NCBI GenBank assembly: GCA_964019415.1
Contig: OZ025888.1
Location: forward strand, 616,001-680,000
Reading direction: 5' to 3'
DNA length: 64,000 nucleotides
From: Ianthella basta
Lineage: Eukaryota > Porifera > Demospongiae > Verongiida > Ianthellidae
The position numbers were made by a program, and so were the translations under genes. Numbering within the stretch: position 1 is the first letter of the stretch; each line of letters opens with the position of its first letter. Positions 34,506-49,500 of this stretch are shown here, piece by piece. Under the pieces are notes generated by a model, which did no database searches, was not told the DNA's origin, and saw only the letters and a list, made by a program, of their open reading frames with translations.

Positions 34506-34539
34506 CCTGCTAGACAACGTAGAATGAGCCTCTACCACA

Positions 34540-37500
34540 TTGGCATATCTTGCCAAATCTTGCCTAATCTTACCTTGGAGAATCTTGCCAAATCTTGCCT
34601 TATCTTACCTTCAGTTGTTGTATCTTGCCAAATCTTGCCTAGTAAACTGACCTTGTCATATCTTGCCAAATCTTGTCTAATCTTACCTCTTCATATCCTG
34701 CCAGATCTTACCTTGTCATGTCTTGCCAAATCTTGCCTAATCTTACCTTGTCATATCTTGCCAAATCTTGCCTAATCTAACCTTGGCATCTCTTGCCAAA
34801 TCTTGCCTAATCTAACCTTGTCATATTTTGCCAAATCTTGACTAATCTTACCTTGTCGTATTTTGCCAAATCTAACCTTGTCTAATCTTGCCAAATCTTA
34901 CCTTATCATATCTTGCCAAATCTTGCAAAATCTTACCATGTCATATCTTGCCAAATCTTGCCTAATCTTATCTTGTCGTATCTTGCCAAATCTTACCTTA
35001 TAGTATCTTGCCAGATCTTACCTTGTCGAATCTTGCCAGATCTTACCTTGTCATATCTTGCCAAATCTTACCTTGTCAAATCTTGCCAAATCTTGCCTAA
35101 TCTTACTGTGTCATATCTTGCCAAATCTTGCCTAATCTTACCTTATCATATCTTGCCAAATCTTGCCTAATCTTACCTTGGCGTATATCTTGCCAAATCT
35201 TGCCTAATCTTACCTTCAGTTGTTGTATCTTGCCGAATCTTGCCTAAACTTACCTTGTCATATCTTGCCAAATCTTGCTTTATTTTACTTTGGCGTATCT
35301 TGCCAAATCTTGCCTACTCTTACATTGTCATATCTTGCCAAATCTTGCCTTGTCATATCTTGCCAGATCTTACCTTGTCATATCTTGCCAAATCTTGACT
35401 AATCTTACCTTCACATATCTTGCCAAATCTTGCCTAATCTTACCTTGACGTATCTTGCCATATCTTGCCTAATCTTACCTTCAGTTGTTGTATCTTGCCA
35501 AATCTTGCCTAATCTTACCTTGTCGTATCTTGCCAAATCTTGCCTAATCTTATCTTGTCGTATCTTGCCAGATCTTACCTTGTCGTATCTTGCCTTATCT
35601 TACCTTGGCATATCTTGCCAAATCTTGCCTAATCTTACCTTGGCGTATCTTGACAAATCTTGCCAAATCTTACCTTGTCATATCTTGCCAAATCTTGCCT
35701 AATCTAACCTTGTCGTATCTTGCCAGATCTTACCTTGTCGTATCTTGCCAGATCTTACCTTGTCATATCTTGCCAAATCTTGCCTAATCTAACGTTGGCG
35801 TCTCTTGCCAAATCTTGCCAAATCTTACCTTGTCATATTTTTCCCAATCTTACATTATCATATCTTGCCAAATCTTGCGATATCTTACCATGTCATATCT
35901 TGCCAAATCTTACCTTGTCATATCTTGCCAAATCTTGCCTAATCTTACCTTGTCATATCTTGCCAAATCTTGCCTAATCTAACCTTGGCATCTCTTGCCA
36001 AATCTTGCCTAATCTAACCTTGCCATATTTTGCCAAATCTTGACTAATCTTACCTTGTCAAATCTTGCCAAATCTTACTTTGTCATATTTTGCCAAATCT
36101 TACCTTATCATATCTTGCCAAATCTTGCAAAATCTTACCATGTCATATCTTGCCAAATCTTGCCTAATCTTACCTTGTCGTATCTTGCCAAATCTTACCT
36201 TATAGTATCTTGCCAGATCTTACCTTGTCGAATCTTGCCAGATCTTACCTTGTCACATCTTGCCTAATCTTACCTTGTCATATCTTGCCAAATCTTGCCT
36301 AATCTTACCTTGGCGTATCTTGACAAATCATGCCAAATCTTACCTATGTCATATCTTGCACAATCTTGCCTAATCTTACCTTGTCGTATCTTGCCAAATC
36401 TTGCCTAATCTTACCTTGTCGTATCTTGCCAGATCTTACCTCATCGTATCTTGCCTTATCTTACCTTGGCATATCTTGCCAAATCTTGCCTAATCTTACC
36501 ATGGCGTATCTTGCCAAATCTTGCCAAATCTTACCTTGTCATATCTTGCCAAGACTTGCCTAATCTAACCTTGTTGTATCTTGCCAGATCTTACCTTGTC
36601 GTATCTTGCCAGATCTTACGTTGTCACATCTATCAAAATCTTGCCTAATCTTACCTTGGCGTCTCTTGCCAAATCTTGCCAAATCTTACCTTGTCATATT
36701 TTGCAAAATCTTACCTTATCATATCTTGCCAAATCTTGCAAATTCTTACCATGTCATATCTTGCCAAATCTTGCCTAATTTTACCTTGACGTATCTTGCC
36801 AAATCTTACCTTATCGTATCTTGCCTTGTCGAAACTTGCCAGATCTTGCCTAATCTTACCTTGTCATATCTTGCCAAATTTTGCCTAATCTAAACTTGGC
36901 ATCTCTTGCCAAATCTTGCCTAATCTAACCTTGTCATATTTTGCCAAATTTTGACTAATCTTACCTTGTCGTATCTTGCCAAATCTTGCAAAATCTTACC
37001 ATGTCATATCTTGCCAAATCTTGCCTAATCTTACCTTGTCGTATCTTGCCAAATCTTACCTTATAGTATCTTGCCAGATCTTACCTTGTCGAATCTTGCC
37101 AGATCTTACCTTGTCATCTCTTGCCTAATCATACCTTGTCATATCTTGCCAAATCTTGCCTAATCTTACCTTGGCGTATCTTGACAAATCTTGCCAAATC
37201 TTACCTATGTCATATCTTGCCAAATCTTGCCTAATCTTACCTTGTCGTATCTTGCCAAATCTTGCCTAATCTTACCTTGTCGTATCTTGCCAGATCTTAC
37301 CTTGTCGTATCTTGCCTTATCTTACCTTGGCATATCTTGCCAAATCTTGCCTAATCTTACCATGGCGTATCTTGCCAAATCTTGCCAAATCTTACCTTGT
37401 CATATCTTGCCAAATCTTGCCTAATCTAACCTTGTTGTATCTTGCCAGATCTTACCTTGTCGAATCTTGCCAGATCTTACGTTGTCATATGTTGCAAAAT

Positions 37501-40500
37501 CTTGCCTAATCTTACCTTGACGTCTCTTGCCAAATCTTGCCAAATCTTACCTTGTCATATTTTGCCAAATCTTACCTTATCATATCTTGCCAAATCTTGG
37601 AAATTCTTACCATGTCATATCTTGCCAAATCTTGCCTAATTTTACCTTGACGTATCTTGCCAAATCTTACCTTATCGTATCTTGCCAGATCTTACCTTGT
37701 CGAATCTTGCCAGATCTTGCCTAATCTTACCTTGTCATATCTTGCCAAATCTTGCCTAATCTAGCCTTGGCATCTCTTGCCAAATCTTGCCTAATCTAAC
37801 CTTGTCATATTTTGCCAAATCTTGACTAATCTTACCTTGTCGTATCTTGCCAAATCTTACCTTGTCATATTTTGCAAAATCTTACTTTATCATATCTTGC
37901 CAAATCTTGCAAAATCTTACCATGTCACATCTTGCCAAATCTTGCCTAATCTTACCTTGTCCTATCTTGCCAAATCTTACCTTATAGTATCTTGCCAGAT
38001 CTTACCTTGTCGAATCTTGCCAGATCTTACCTTGTCATCTCTTGCCTAATCTTACCTTGTCATATCTTGCCAAATCTTGCCTAATCTTACCTTGGCGTAC
38101 GTATCTTGACAAATCTTGCCAAATCTTACCTATGTCATATCTTGCCAAATCTTGCCTAATCTTACCTTGTCGTATCTTGCCAAATCTTGCCTAATCTTAC
38201 CTTGTCGTATCTTGCCAGATCTTACCTTGTCGTATCTTGCCTAATCTTACCTTGTCATATCTTGCCACATCTTGCCTTGTCATATCTTGCCAGATCTTAC
38301 CTTGTCATATCTTGCCAAATTTTGCCTAATCTTACCTTGGCGTATCTTGCCAAATCTTACCTAATCTTGCCTTGTCATATCTTGCCAAATCTTGCCTAAT
38401 CTTGCCTTGTCATATCTTGCCAAATCTTGCCTAATCTTACCTTGTCATATCTTGCCAAATCTTGCCTAATCTTACCTTGGCGTATCTTGCCAAATCTTGC
38501 CTAATCTTACCTTCAGTTGTTGTATCTTGCCAAATCTTGCCTAATCTTACCTTGTCATATCTTGCCAAATCTTGCTTTATATTACCTTGGCGTATCTTGC
38601 CAAATCTTGCCTAATCTTACATTGTCATACCTTGCCAAATCTTGCCTTGTCATATCTTGTCAGATCTTACCTTGTCATATCTTGCCAAATCTTGCCTAAT
38701 CTAACGTTGGCGTCTCTTGCCAAATCTTGCCAAATCTTACCTTGTCATATCTTGCCAAATCTTGCCTAATCTAACCTTGCCATATGTTGCCAGATCTTAC
38801 CTTGTCGTATCTTGCCAGATCTTACCTTGTCATATCTTGCCAAATCTTGCCTAATCTTATATTGGCGTCTCTTGCCAAATCTTGCCTAATCTTATATTGG
38901 CGTCTCTTGCCAAATCTTGCCAAATCTTACCTTGTCATATTTTGCCATATCATGACTAATCTTACCTTGTCGTATCTTGCCAAATCTTACCTTGTCATAT
39001 CTTGCCAAATCTTGCCTAATCTTACCATGTCATACCTTGCCAAATCTTGCCTAATCTTACCTTGTCATATCTTGCCACATCTTGCCTTGTCATATCTTGC
39101 CAGATCTTACCTTGTCATATCTTGCCAAATTTTGCCTAATCTTACCTTGGCGTATCTTGCCAAATCTTACCAAATCTTACATTGTCATATCTTGCCAAAT
39201 CTTGCCTAAACTTACCTTGTCGTATCTTGCCACATCTTGCCTAATCTTACCTTGTCATATCTTGCCAAATCTTGCCTAATCTTACCTTGTCATATCTTGC
39301 CAAATCTTGCCTAATCTTACCTTGTCATATCTTGCCAAATCTTGCCTAATCTTACCTTTTCATATCTTGCCAAATCTTGCCTAATCTTACCTTGTCATAT
39401 CTTGCCAAATCTTGCCTAATCTTACCTTGTCATATCTTGCCTAATCTTGCCTTGTCATACCTTGCCAGATCTTACCTTATCATATCTTACCAAATTTTGC
39501 CTAATCTTACCTTGGCGTATCTTGCCAAATCTTGCCTAATCTTACATTGTCATATCTTGCCAAATCTTGCCTAATCTTACCTTGTCATATCTTGCCAAAT
39601 CTTGCCTAATCTTACATTGTCATACTTTGCCAAATCTTGCCTAATCTTACCTTGTCATATCTTGCCACATCTTGCCTTGTCATATCTTGCCAAATCTTAC
39701 CTGGTCATATCTTGCCAAATTTTGCCTAATCTTACCTTGGCGTATCTTGCCAAATCTTGCCAAATCTTACATTGTCATATCTTGCCAAATCTTGCCTAAC
39801 CTTACCTTGTCGTATCTTGCCACATCTTGCCTAATCTTACCTTGTCATATCTTGCCAAATCTTGCCTAATCTTACCTTGTCATATCTTGCCAAATCTTGC
39901 CTAATCTTACCTGGTCATATCTTGCCAAATCTTGCCTAATCTTACCTTGGCGTATCTTGTCAAATCTTGCCTAATCTTACCTTGGCGTATCTTGCCAAAT
40001 CTTGCCTAATTTTACATTCAGTTGTTGTATCTTGCCAAATCTTGCCTAAACTTACCTTGTCATATCTTGCCAAATCTTGCTTTATTTTACCTTGGCGTAT
40101 CTTGCCAAATCTTGCCTAATCTTACCTTGTCGTATCTTGCCAGATCTTACCTTGTCGTATCTTGCCAGATCTTACCTGGTCATATCTTGCCAACTTGCCT
40201 AATCTTACCCTGGCGTATCTTGCCAAATCTTGCCTAATCTTACCTTGTCATATCTTGCCAAATCTTGCCAAAGGTAATCTTACTTTGTCGTATCTTGCCA
40301 GATCTTACCTTGTCATATCTTGCCAAATTTTGCCTAATCTTACCATGGCGCATCTTGCCAAATCTTGCCAAATCTTACATTGTCATATCTTGCCAAATCT
40401 TGCCTTGTCATATCTTGCCAAATCTTGCCTAATCTTACCTCTGTCATATCTTGCCAAATCTTGACTAATCTTACCTTGTCATATCTTGCCAAATCTAGCC

Positions 40501-43500
40501 TAATTTTACCTTGTCATATCTTGTCAAATCTTGACTAATCTTTCCTTGTCATATCTTGCCAAATCTTGCCTAATCTTACCTTCTGTTGTTGTATCTTGCA
40601 AAATCTTGCCTAATCTTACCTTGTCATATCTTGCCACATCTTGCCTTGTCATATCTTGCCAGATCTTACCTTGTCATATCTTGCCAAATTTTGCCTAATC
40701 TTACCTTGGCGTATCTTGCCAAATCTTGCCAAATCTTACATTGTCATATCTTGCCAAATCTTGCCTAACCTTACCTTGTCGTATCTTGCCACATCTTGCC
40801 TAATCTTACCTTGTCATATCTTGTCAAATCTTGCCTAATCTTACCTTGGCGTATCTTGCCAAATCTTGCCTAATCTTACCTTCAGTTGTTGTATCTTGCC
40901 AAATCTAGCCTAAACTTACCTTGTCATATCTTGCCAAATCTTGCTTTATTTTACCTTGGCGTATCTTGCCAAATTTTGCCTACTCTTACATTGTCATATC
41001 TTGCCAAATCTTGCCTTGTCATATCTTGCCATATCTTGCCTAATCTTACCTTGTCGTATCTTGCCAAATCTTGCCTAATCTTATCTTGTCGTATCTTGCC
41101 AGATCTTACCTTGTCGTATCTTGCCTTATCTTACCTTGGCATATCTTGCCAAATCTTGCCTAAACTTACCTTGGCGTATCTTGACAAATCTTGCCAAATC
41201 TTACCTTGTCATATCTTGCCAAATCTTGCCTAATCTAACCTTGTCGTATCTTGCCAGATCTTACGTTGTCGTATCTTGCCAGATCTTACGTTGTCATATC
41301 TTGCCAACTTGCCAAATCTTACCTTGGCGTATCTTGCCAAATCTTGCCTAATCTTACCTTGGCGTATCTTGACAAATCTTGCCAAATCTTACCTTGTCAT
41401 ATCTTGCCAAATCTTGCTTAATCTAACCTTGTCGTATGTTGCCAGATCTTACCTTGTCGTATCTTGCCAGATCTTACCTTGTCATATATTGCCAAATTTT
41501 GCCTAATCTTATATTGGCGTCTCTTGCATAATCTTGCCAAATCTTACCTTGTCATATTTTGCCATATCATGACTAATCTTACCTTGTCGTATCTTGCCAA
41601 ATCTTACCTTGTCATATCTTGCCAAATCTTGCCTAATCTTACCTTGTCATATCTTGCCAAATCTTGCCTAATCTTACCTTGTCATATCTTGCCACATCTT
41701 GCTTGTCATTTCTTGCCAGATCTTACCTTGTCATATTTTGCCAAATATAGCCTAATCTTACCTTGGCGTATTTTACCAAATCTTGCCAAATCTTACATAG
41801 TCATATCTTGCTCAATCTTGCCTAATCTTACCTTGTCGTATCTTGCCAAATCTTGTCTAATCTTACCTTGTCATATCTTGCCAAATCTTGACTAATCTTA
41901 CCATGTCATATCTTGCCACATCTTGCCTAATCTTACCTTGTCATATCTTGCCAAATCTTGCCTAATCTTACCTTGTCATATCTTGCCAAATCTTGCCTAA
42001 TCTTACCTTGGCGTATCTTGCCACATCTTGCCTAATCTTACCTTGGCGTATCTTGCCAAAATTTTGCCAAATCTTACCTTGTCATATCTTGCCAAATCTT
42101 GCCTAATCTAACCTTGTCGTATGTTGCCAGATCTTACCTTGTCGTATCTTGCCAGATCTTGCCAAAGGTAATCTTACCTTGTCGTATCTTGCCAGATCTT
42201 ACCTTGTCATATCTTGCCAGATCATACCTTGTCATATCTTGCCAAATTTTGCCTAATCTTACCTTGGCGTATCTTGCCAAATCTTGCCAAATCTAACATT
42301 GTCATATCTTGCCTAATCTTGCCTAATCTTACCTTATCGTATCTTGCTAAATCTTGCCTAATCTAACCTTGTCGTATGTTGCCAGATCTTACCTTGTCGT
42401 ATCTTACCAGATCTTGCCAAAGGTAATCTTACCTTGTCGTATCTTGCCAGATCTTACCTTGTCATATCTTGCCAGATCTTACCTTGTCATATCTTGCCAA
42501 ATTTTGCCTAATCTTACCTTGGCGTATCTTGCCAAATCTTGCCAAATCTAATATTGTCATATCTTGCCAAATCTTGCCTAATCTTACCTTGTCGTATCTT
42601 GCCACATCTTGCCTAATCTTACCTTGTCATATCTTGCCAAATTTTGCCTAATCTTACCTTGTCATATCTTGCCAAATCTTGCCTAATTTTACCTTGTCAT
42701 ATCTTGCCAAATCTTGCCTAATCTTACCTTGGCGTATCTTGCTAAATCTTGCCTAATCTTACCTAGGTGTATCTTGCCAAATCTTGCCTAATCTTACCTT
42801 CAGTTGTTGTATCTTGCCAAATCTTGCCTAAACTTACCTTGTCATATCTTGCCAAATCTTGCTTTATTTTACCTTGGCGTATCTTGCCAAATCTTGCCTA
42901 ATCATACATTGTCATATCTTGCCAAATCTTGCCTAATCTTACCTTGGCGTATCTAGCCAGATCTTACCTTGTTGTATCTTGCCAGATCTTACCTGGTCAT
43001 ATCTTGCCAACTTGCCTAATCTTACCTTGGCGTATCTTGCCAAATCTTGCCTAATCTTACCTTGGCGTATCTTGCCTAATCTTACCTTGTCGTATCTTGC
43101 CAGATCTTACCTTGTCATATCTTGCCAAATCTTGCCTAATCTTATATTGGCGTCTCTTGCCAAATCTTACCTTGTCATATTTTGCCATATCATGACTAAT
43201 CTTACCTTGTCGTATCTTGCCAAATCTTACCTTGTCATATCTTGCCAAATCTTGCCTAATCTTACCATGTCATACCTTGCCAAATCTTGCCTAATCTTAC
43301 CTTGTCATATCTTGCCACATCTTGCCTTGTCATATCTTGCCAGATCTTACCTTGTCATATCTTGCCAAATTTTGCCTAATCTTACCTTGGCGTATCTTGC
43401 CAAATCTTGCCAAATCTTACATTGTCATATCTTGCCAAATCTTGCCTAACCTTACCTTGTCGTATCTTGCCACATCTTGCCTAATCTTACATTGTCATAT

Positions 43501-46500
43501 CTTGCCAAATCTTGCCTAATCTTACCTTGTCATATCTTGCCAAATCTTGCCTAATCTTACCTTGTCATATCTTGCCAAATCTTGCCTAATCTTACCTTGG
43601 CGTATCTTGCCAAATCCTGCCTAATCTTACCTTGGCGTATCTTGCCAAATCTTGCCTAATCTTACCTTGGCGTATCTTGACAGATCTTGCCAAATCTTAC
43701 CTTGTCACATCTTGCCAAATCTTACCTAATCTAACCTTGTCGTATGCTGCCAGATCTTACCTTGTCGTATCTTGCCAGATCTTACCTTGTCATATCTTGC
43801 CAAATCTTGCCTAATCTTATATTGGCGTCTCTTGCCAAATCTTGCCAAATCTTACCTTGTCATATTTAGCCATATCATGACTAATCTTACCTTGTCGTAT
43901 CTTGCCAAATCTTACCTTGTCATATCTTGCCAAATCTTGCCTAATCTTACCATGTCATACCTTGCCAAATCTTGCCTAATCTTACCTTGTCATATCTTGC
44001 CACATCTTGCCTTGTCATATCTTGCCAGATCTTACCTTGTCATATCTTGCCAAATTTTGCCTAATCTTAACTTGGCGTATCTTGCCAAATCTTGCCAAAT
44101 CTTACATAGTCATATCTTGCCAAATCTTGCCTAACCTTATCTTGTCGTATCTTGCCACATCTTGCCTAATCTTACCTTCTCATATCTTGCCAAATCTTGC
44201 CTAATCTTACCTTGTCATATCTTGCCAAATCTAGCCTAATCTTACCTTGGCGTATCTTGCCAAATCTTGCCTAATCTTACCTTGGCGTATCTTGCCAAAT
44301 CTTGCCTAATCTTACATTCAGTTGTTGTATCTTGCCAAATCTTGCCTAAACTTACCTATTCATATCTTGCCAAGTCTTACTTTATTTTACCTTAGCGTAT
44401 CTTGCCAAATCTTGCCTAATCTTACCTTGTCATTTCTTGCCAAATCTTGCCTAATCTTACCTTGTCATATCTTGCCACATCTTGCCTTGTCATATCTTGC
44501 CAGATCTTACCTTGTCATATCTTGCCAAATTTTGCCTAATCTTACCTTGGCGTATCTTGCCAAATCTTGCCTAATCTTACATTGTCATATCTTGCCAAAT
44601 CTTGCCTAATCTTACCTTGTTGTATCTTGCCAGATCTTACCTTGTCGTATCTTGCCAGATCTTACCTGGTCATATCTTGCCAACTTGCCTAATCTTACCT
44701 TGGCGTATCTTGCCAAATCTTGCCTAATCTTACCTTGTCATATCTTGCCAAATCTTGCCAAAGGTCATCTTACCTTGTCGTATCTTGCCAGATATTACCT
44801 TGTCATATCTTGCCAGATCTTACCTTGTCATATCTTGCCAAATTTTGCCTAATCTTACCATGGCGTATCTTGCCAAATCTTGCCAAATCTTACATTGTCA
44901 TATCTTGCCAAATCTTGCCTAATCTTACCTTGTCATATCTTGCCAAATCTTGCCTAATCTTACCTTGTCATATCTTGCCACATCTTGCCTTGTCATATCT
45001 TGCCAGATCTTACCTTGTCATATCTTGCCAAATTTTGACTAATCTTACCTTGGCATATCTTGCCAAATCTTGCCTAATCTTACCTTGTCATATCTTGCCA
45101 AATCTTGCCTAATCTTACCTTGTTGTATCTTGCCAGATCTTACCTTGTCGTATCTTGCCAGATCTTACCTGGTCATATCTTGCCAACTTGCCTAATCTTA
45201 CCTTGGCGTATCTTGCCAAATCTTGCCTAATCTTACCTTGTCATATCTTGCCAAATCTTGCCAAGGTCATCTTACCTTGTCGTATCTTGCCAGATCTTAC
45301 CTTGTCATATCTTGCCAGATCTTACCTTGTCATATCTTGCCAAATTTTGCCTAATCTTACCATGGCGTATCTTGCCAAATCTTGCCAAATCTTACATTGT
45401 CATATCTTGCCAAATCTTGCCTAATCTTACCTTGTCATATCTTGCCAAATCTTGCCTAATCTTACCTTGTCATATCTTGCCACATCTTGCCTTGTCATAT
45501 CTTGCCAGATCTTACCTTGTCATAACTTGCCAAATTTTGCCTAATCTTACCTTGGCGTATCTTGCCAAATCTTGCCTAATCTTACATTGTCATATCTTGC
45601 CAAATCTTGCCTAATCGTACCTTGTCGTATCTTGCCAGATCTTACCTTGTCGTATCTTGCCAGATCTTACCTGGTCATATCTTGCCAACTTGCCTAATCT
45701 TACCTTGGCGTATCTTGCCAAATCTTGCCAAATCTTACATTGTCATATTTTGCCAAATCTTGCCTAATCTTACCTTGTCATATCTTGCCAAATCTTGCCT
45801 GATCTTACCTCTGTCATATCTTGCCAAATCTTGACTAATCTTACCTTGTCATATCTTTCCAAATCTAGCCTAATCTTACCTTGTCATATCTTGTCAAATC
45901 TTGACTAATCTTACCTTGTCATATCTTGCCAAATCTTGCCTAATCTTACCTTCTGTTGTTGTATCTTGCCAAATCTTGCCTAATCTTACCTTGTCATATC
46001 TTGCCACATTTTGCCTTGTCATGTCTTGCCAGATCTTACCTCTGTCATATCTTGCCAAATCTTGACTAATCTTACCTTGGCGTATGTTGCCAAATCTTGC
46101 CAAATCTTACATTGTCATATCTTGCCAAATCTTGCCTAATCTTACCTTGTCATATCTTGCCAAATCTTGCCTAATCTTACCTTGTCATATCTTGCCAAAT
46201 CTTGCCTAATCTTGCCTTGGCGTATCTTGCCAAATCTTGCCTAATCTTTCCTTGTTGTATCTTGCCAGATCTTACCTTGTCGTATCTTGCCAGATCTTAC
46301 CTCGTCATAACTTGCCAACTTGCCTAATCTTACCTTGGCGTATCTTGCCAAATCTTGCCTAATCTTACCTTGTCATATCTTGCCAAATCTTGCCAAAGGT
46401 GATCTTATCTTGTCGTATCTTGCCAGATCTTACCTTGTCATATCTTGCCAGATCTTACCTTGTCATATCTTGCCAAATCTTGCCTAATCTTACCTTGGCG

Positions 46501-49500
46501 TATCTTGCCAAATCTTGCCAAATCTTACATTGTTATATCTTGCCAAATCTTGCCTATAATCTTACCTTGTCATATCTTGCCAAATCTTGCCTAATCTTAC
46601 CTCTGTCATATCTTGCCAAATCTTGACTAATCTTACCTTGTCGTATCTTGCCAAATCTTACCTTGTTATATCTTGCCAAATCTTACCTTATCATATCTTG
46701 CCAAATCGCGCGAAATCTCACCATGTCATATCTTGCCAAATCTTGCCTAATCTTACCTTGTCGTATCTTGCCAAATCTTACCTTTTCGTATCTTGCCAGA
46801 TCTTACCTTGTCAAATCTTGCCAGATCTTACCTTGTCATCTCTTGCCAAATCTTACCTTGTCATATCTTGCCAAATCTTGCCTAATCTTACCTTGGCGTA
46901 TCTTGACAAATCTTACCTTGTCATATCTTGCAAAATCTTACCTTATCGTATCTTGCCAAATCTTGCAAAATCTTACCATGTCATATCCTGCCAAATCTTG
47001 CCTAATCTTACCTTGGCGTATCTAGCCAGATCTTACCTTGTCGAATCTTGTCAGATCTTACCTTGTCATCTCTTGACAAATCTTACCTCGTCATATCTTG
47101 CCAAATCTTGCCTAATCTTGCCTTGTCGTATCTTGCCAAATCTTGCCTAATCTAACCTTGTTGTATCTTGCCAGATCTTACCTTGTCGTATCTTGCCAGA
47201 TCTTACCTTGTCATATTTTGCCAAATCTTGACTAATCTTACCTTGTCGTATCTTGCCAAATCTTACCTTGTCATATCTTGCAAAATCTTACCTTATCGTA
47301 TCTTGCCAAATCTTGCAAAATCTTACCATGTCATATCCTGCCAAATCTTGCCTAATCTTACCTTGGCGTATCTAGCCAGATCTTACCTTGTCGAATCTTG
47401 TCAGATCTTACCTTGTCATCTCTTGACAAATCTTACCTCGTCATATCTTGCCAAATCTTGCCTAATCTTGCCTTGTCGTATCTTGCCAAATCTTGCCTAA
47501 TCTAACCTTGTTGTATCTTGCCAGATCTTACCTTGTCGTATCTTGCCAGATCTTACCTTGTCATATCTTGCCAAATCTTGCCTAATCTTACTTTGGCGTC
47601 TCTTGCCAAATCTTGCCAAATCTTACCTTGTCATATTTTGCCAAATCTTACCTTATCATATCTTGCCAAATCTTGCAAATTCTAACAATGTCATATCTTG
47701 CCAAATCTTGCCTAATTTTACCTTGTCATATCTTGCCAAATCTTACCTTTTCGTATCTCGCCAGATCTTACCTTGTCAAATCTTGCCAGATCTTACCTTG
47801 TCGTATCTTGCCAGATCTTACCTTGGCATATCTTGCCAAATCTTGCCTAATCTTACCTTGGCGTATCTTGACCAATCTTACCAAATCTTACCTTGTCATA
47901 TCTTGCCAAATCTTGCCTAATCTAACCTTGTCGTATCTTGCCAGATTTTACCTTGTCGCATCTTGCCAGATCTTACCTTGTCATATCTTGCCAAATCTTG
48001 CCTAATCTTATATTGGCGTCTATTGCCAAATCTTGCCAAATCTTACCTTGTCATATTTTGCCAAATCTTGACTAATCTTACCTTGTCGTATTTTGCCAAA
48101 TATTACCTTGTCATATCTTGCCAAATCTTGCCTAATCTTACCTTGTCATATCTTGCCAAATCTTGCCTAATCTTACCTTGTCATATCTTGCCAAATCTTG
48201 CCTAATCTTACCTGTCATATCTTGCCACATCTTGCCTTGTCATATCCTGCCAGATCTTACCTTGTCATATTTTGCCAAATATTGCCTAATCTTACCTTGG
48301 CGTACCTTACCAAATCTTGCCAAATCTTACATAGTCATATCTTGCCAAATCTTGCCTAATCTTACCTTGTCATATCTTGCCAAATCTTGCCTAATCTTAC
48401 CTTGTCATATCTTGCCAAATCTTGCCTAATCTTACCTTCTCATATCTTGCCAAATCTTGCCTAATCTTACCTTGTCATATCTTGCCAAATCTTGCCTAAT
48501 CTTACCTTGGCGTACCTTGCCATATCTTGCCAAATCTTACCTTATCGTATCTTGCCAGATCTTACCTTGTCGAATCTTGCCAGATCTTACCTTGTCATAT
48601 CTTGCCAGATCTTGCCTAATCTTACCTTGGCGTATCTTGAGAAATCTTGCCAAATCTTACCTTGCCATATCTTGCCAAATCTTGCCTATTAATCTAACCT
48701 TGTCGTATCTTGCCAGATCTTACCTTGTCGTATCTTACCATATCTTACCTTGTCATATTTTGCCAAATCTTCCTAATCTTATATTGGCGTACCTTGCCAA
48801 ATCTTGCCTAATCTTACCTTATCGTATCTTGCCAAATCTTACCTTGTCATATTTTGCCAAATCTTGACTAATCTTACCTTGTCGTATTTTGCCAAATCTT
48901 ACCTTGTCATATCTTGCCAAATCTTGCCTAATCTTACCTTGTCATATCTTGCCAAATCTTGCCTAATCTTACCTTGTCATATCTTGCCAAATCTTGCCTA
49001 ATCTTACCTGTCATATCTTGCCACATCTTGCCTTGTCATATCCTGCCAGATCTTACCTTGTCATATTTTGCCAAATATTGCCTAATCTTACCTTGGCGTA
49101 CCTTACCAAATCTTGCCAAATCTTACATAGTCATATCTTGCCAAATCTTGCCTAATCTTACCTTGTCATATCTTGCCAAATCTTGCCTAATCTTACCTTG
49201 TCATATCTTGCCAAATCTTGCCTAATCTTACCTTCTCATATCTTGCCAAATCTTGCCTAATCTTACCTTGTCATATCTTGCCAAATCTTGCCTAATCTTA
49301 CCTTGGCGTACCTTGCCATATCTTGCCAAATCTTACCTTATCGTATCTTGCCAGATCTTACCTTGTCGAATCTTGCCAGATCTTACCTTGTCATATCTTG
49401 CCAAATCTTGCCTAATCTTACCTTGGCGTATCTTGAGAAATCTTGCCAAATCTTACCTTGCCATATCTTGCCAAATCTTGCCTATTAATCTAACCTTGTC

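Larger units (their letters stand above)
33829..34539 (-). mobile_element. Truncated Penelope-like element with inverted 190-bp arms
   Basis: 711-bp insertion in the satellite. Arms 33830-34019 and 34316-34505 are near-perfect inverted copies. Between them on the minus strand is a 56-codon remnant resembling the tail of a GIY-YIG endonuclease (34146-34316), then a spacer and an (ATA)n tract (34018-34045). This fits a 5'-truncated Penelope-like element: inverted terminal piece, end of the ORF, then the 3' terminal repeat. Each arm holds a hammerhead-like core, as reported for this class. TTGGCATATCTT flanks the insert (33817-33828 and 34540-34551), and removing the insert restores a monomer. 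The polymerase is absent, so the copy is not autonomous. Confidence 0.7.
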
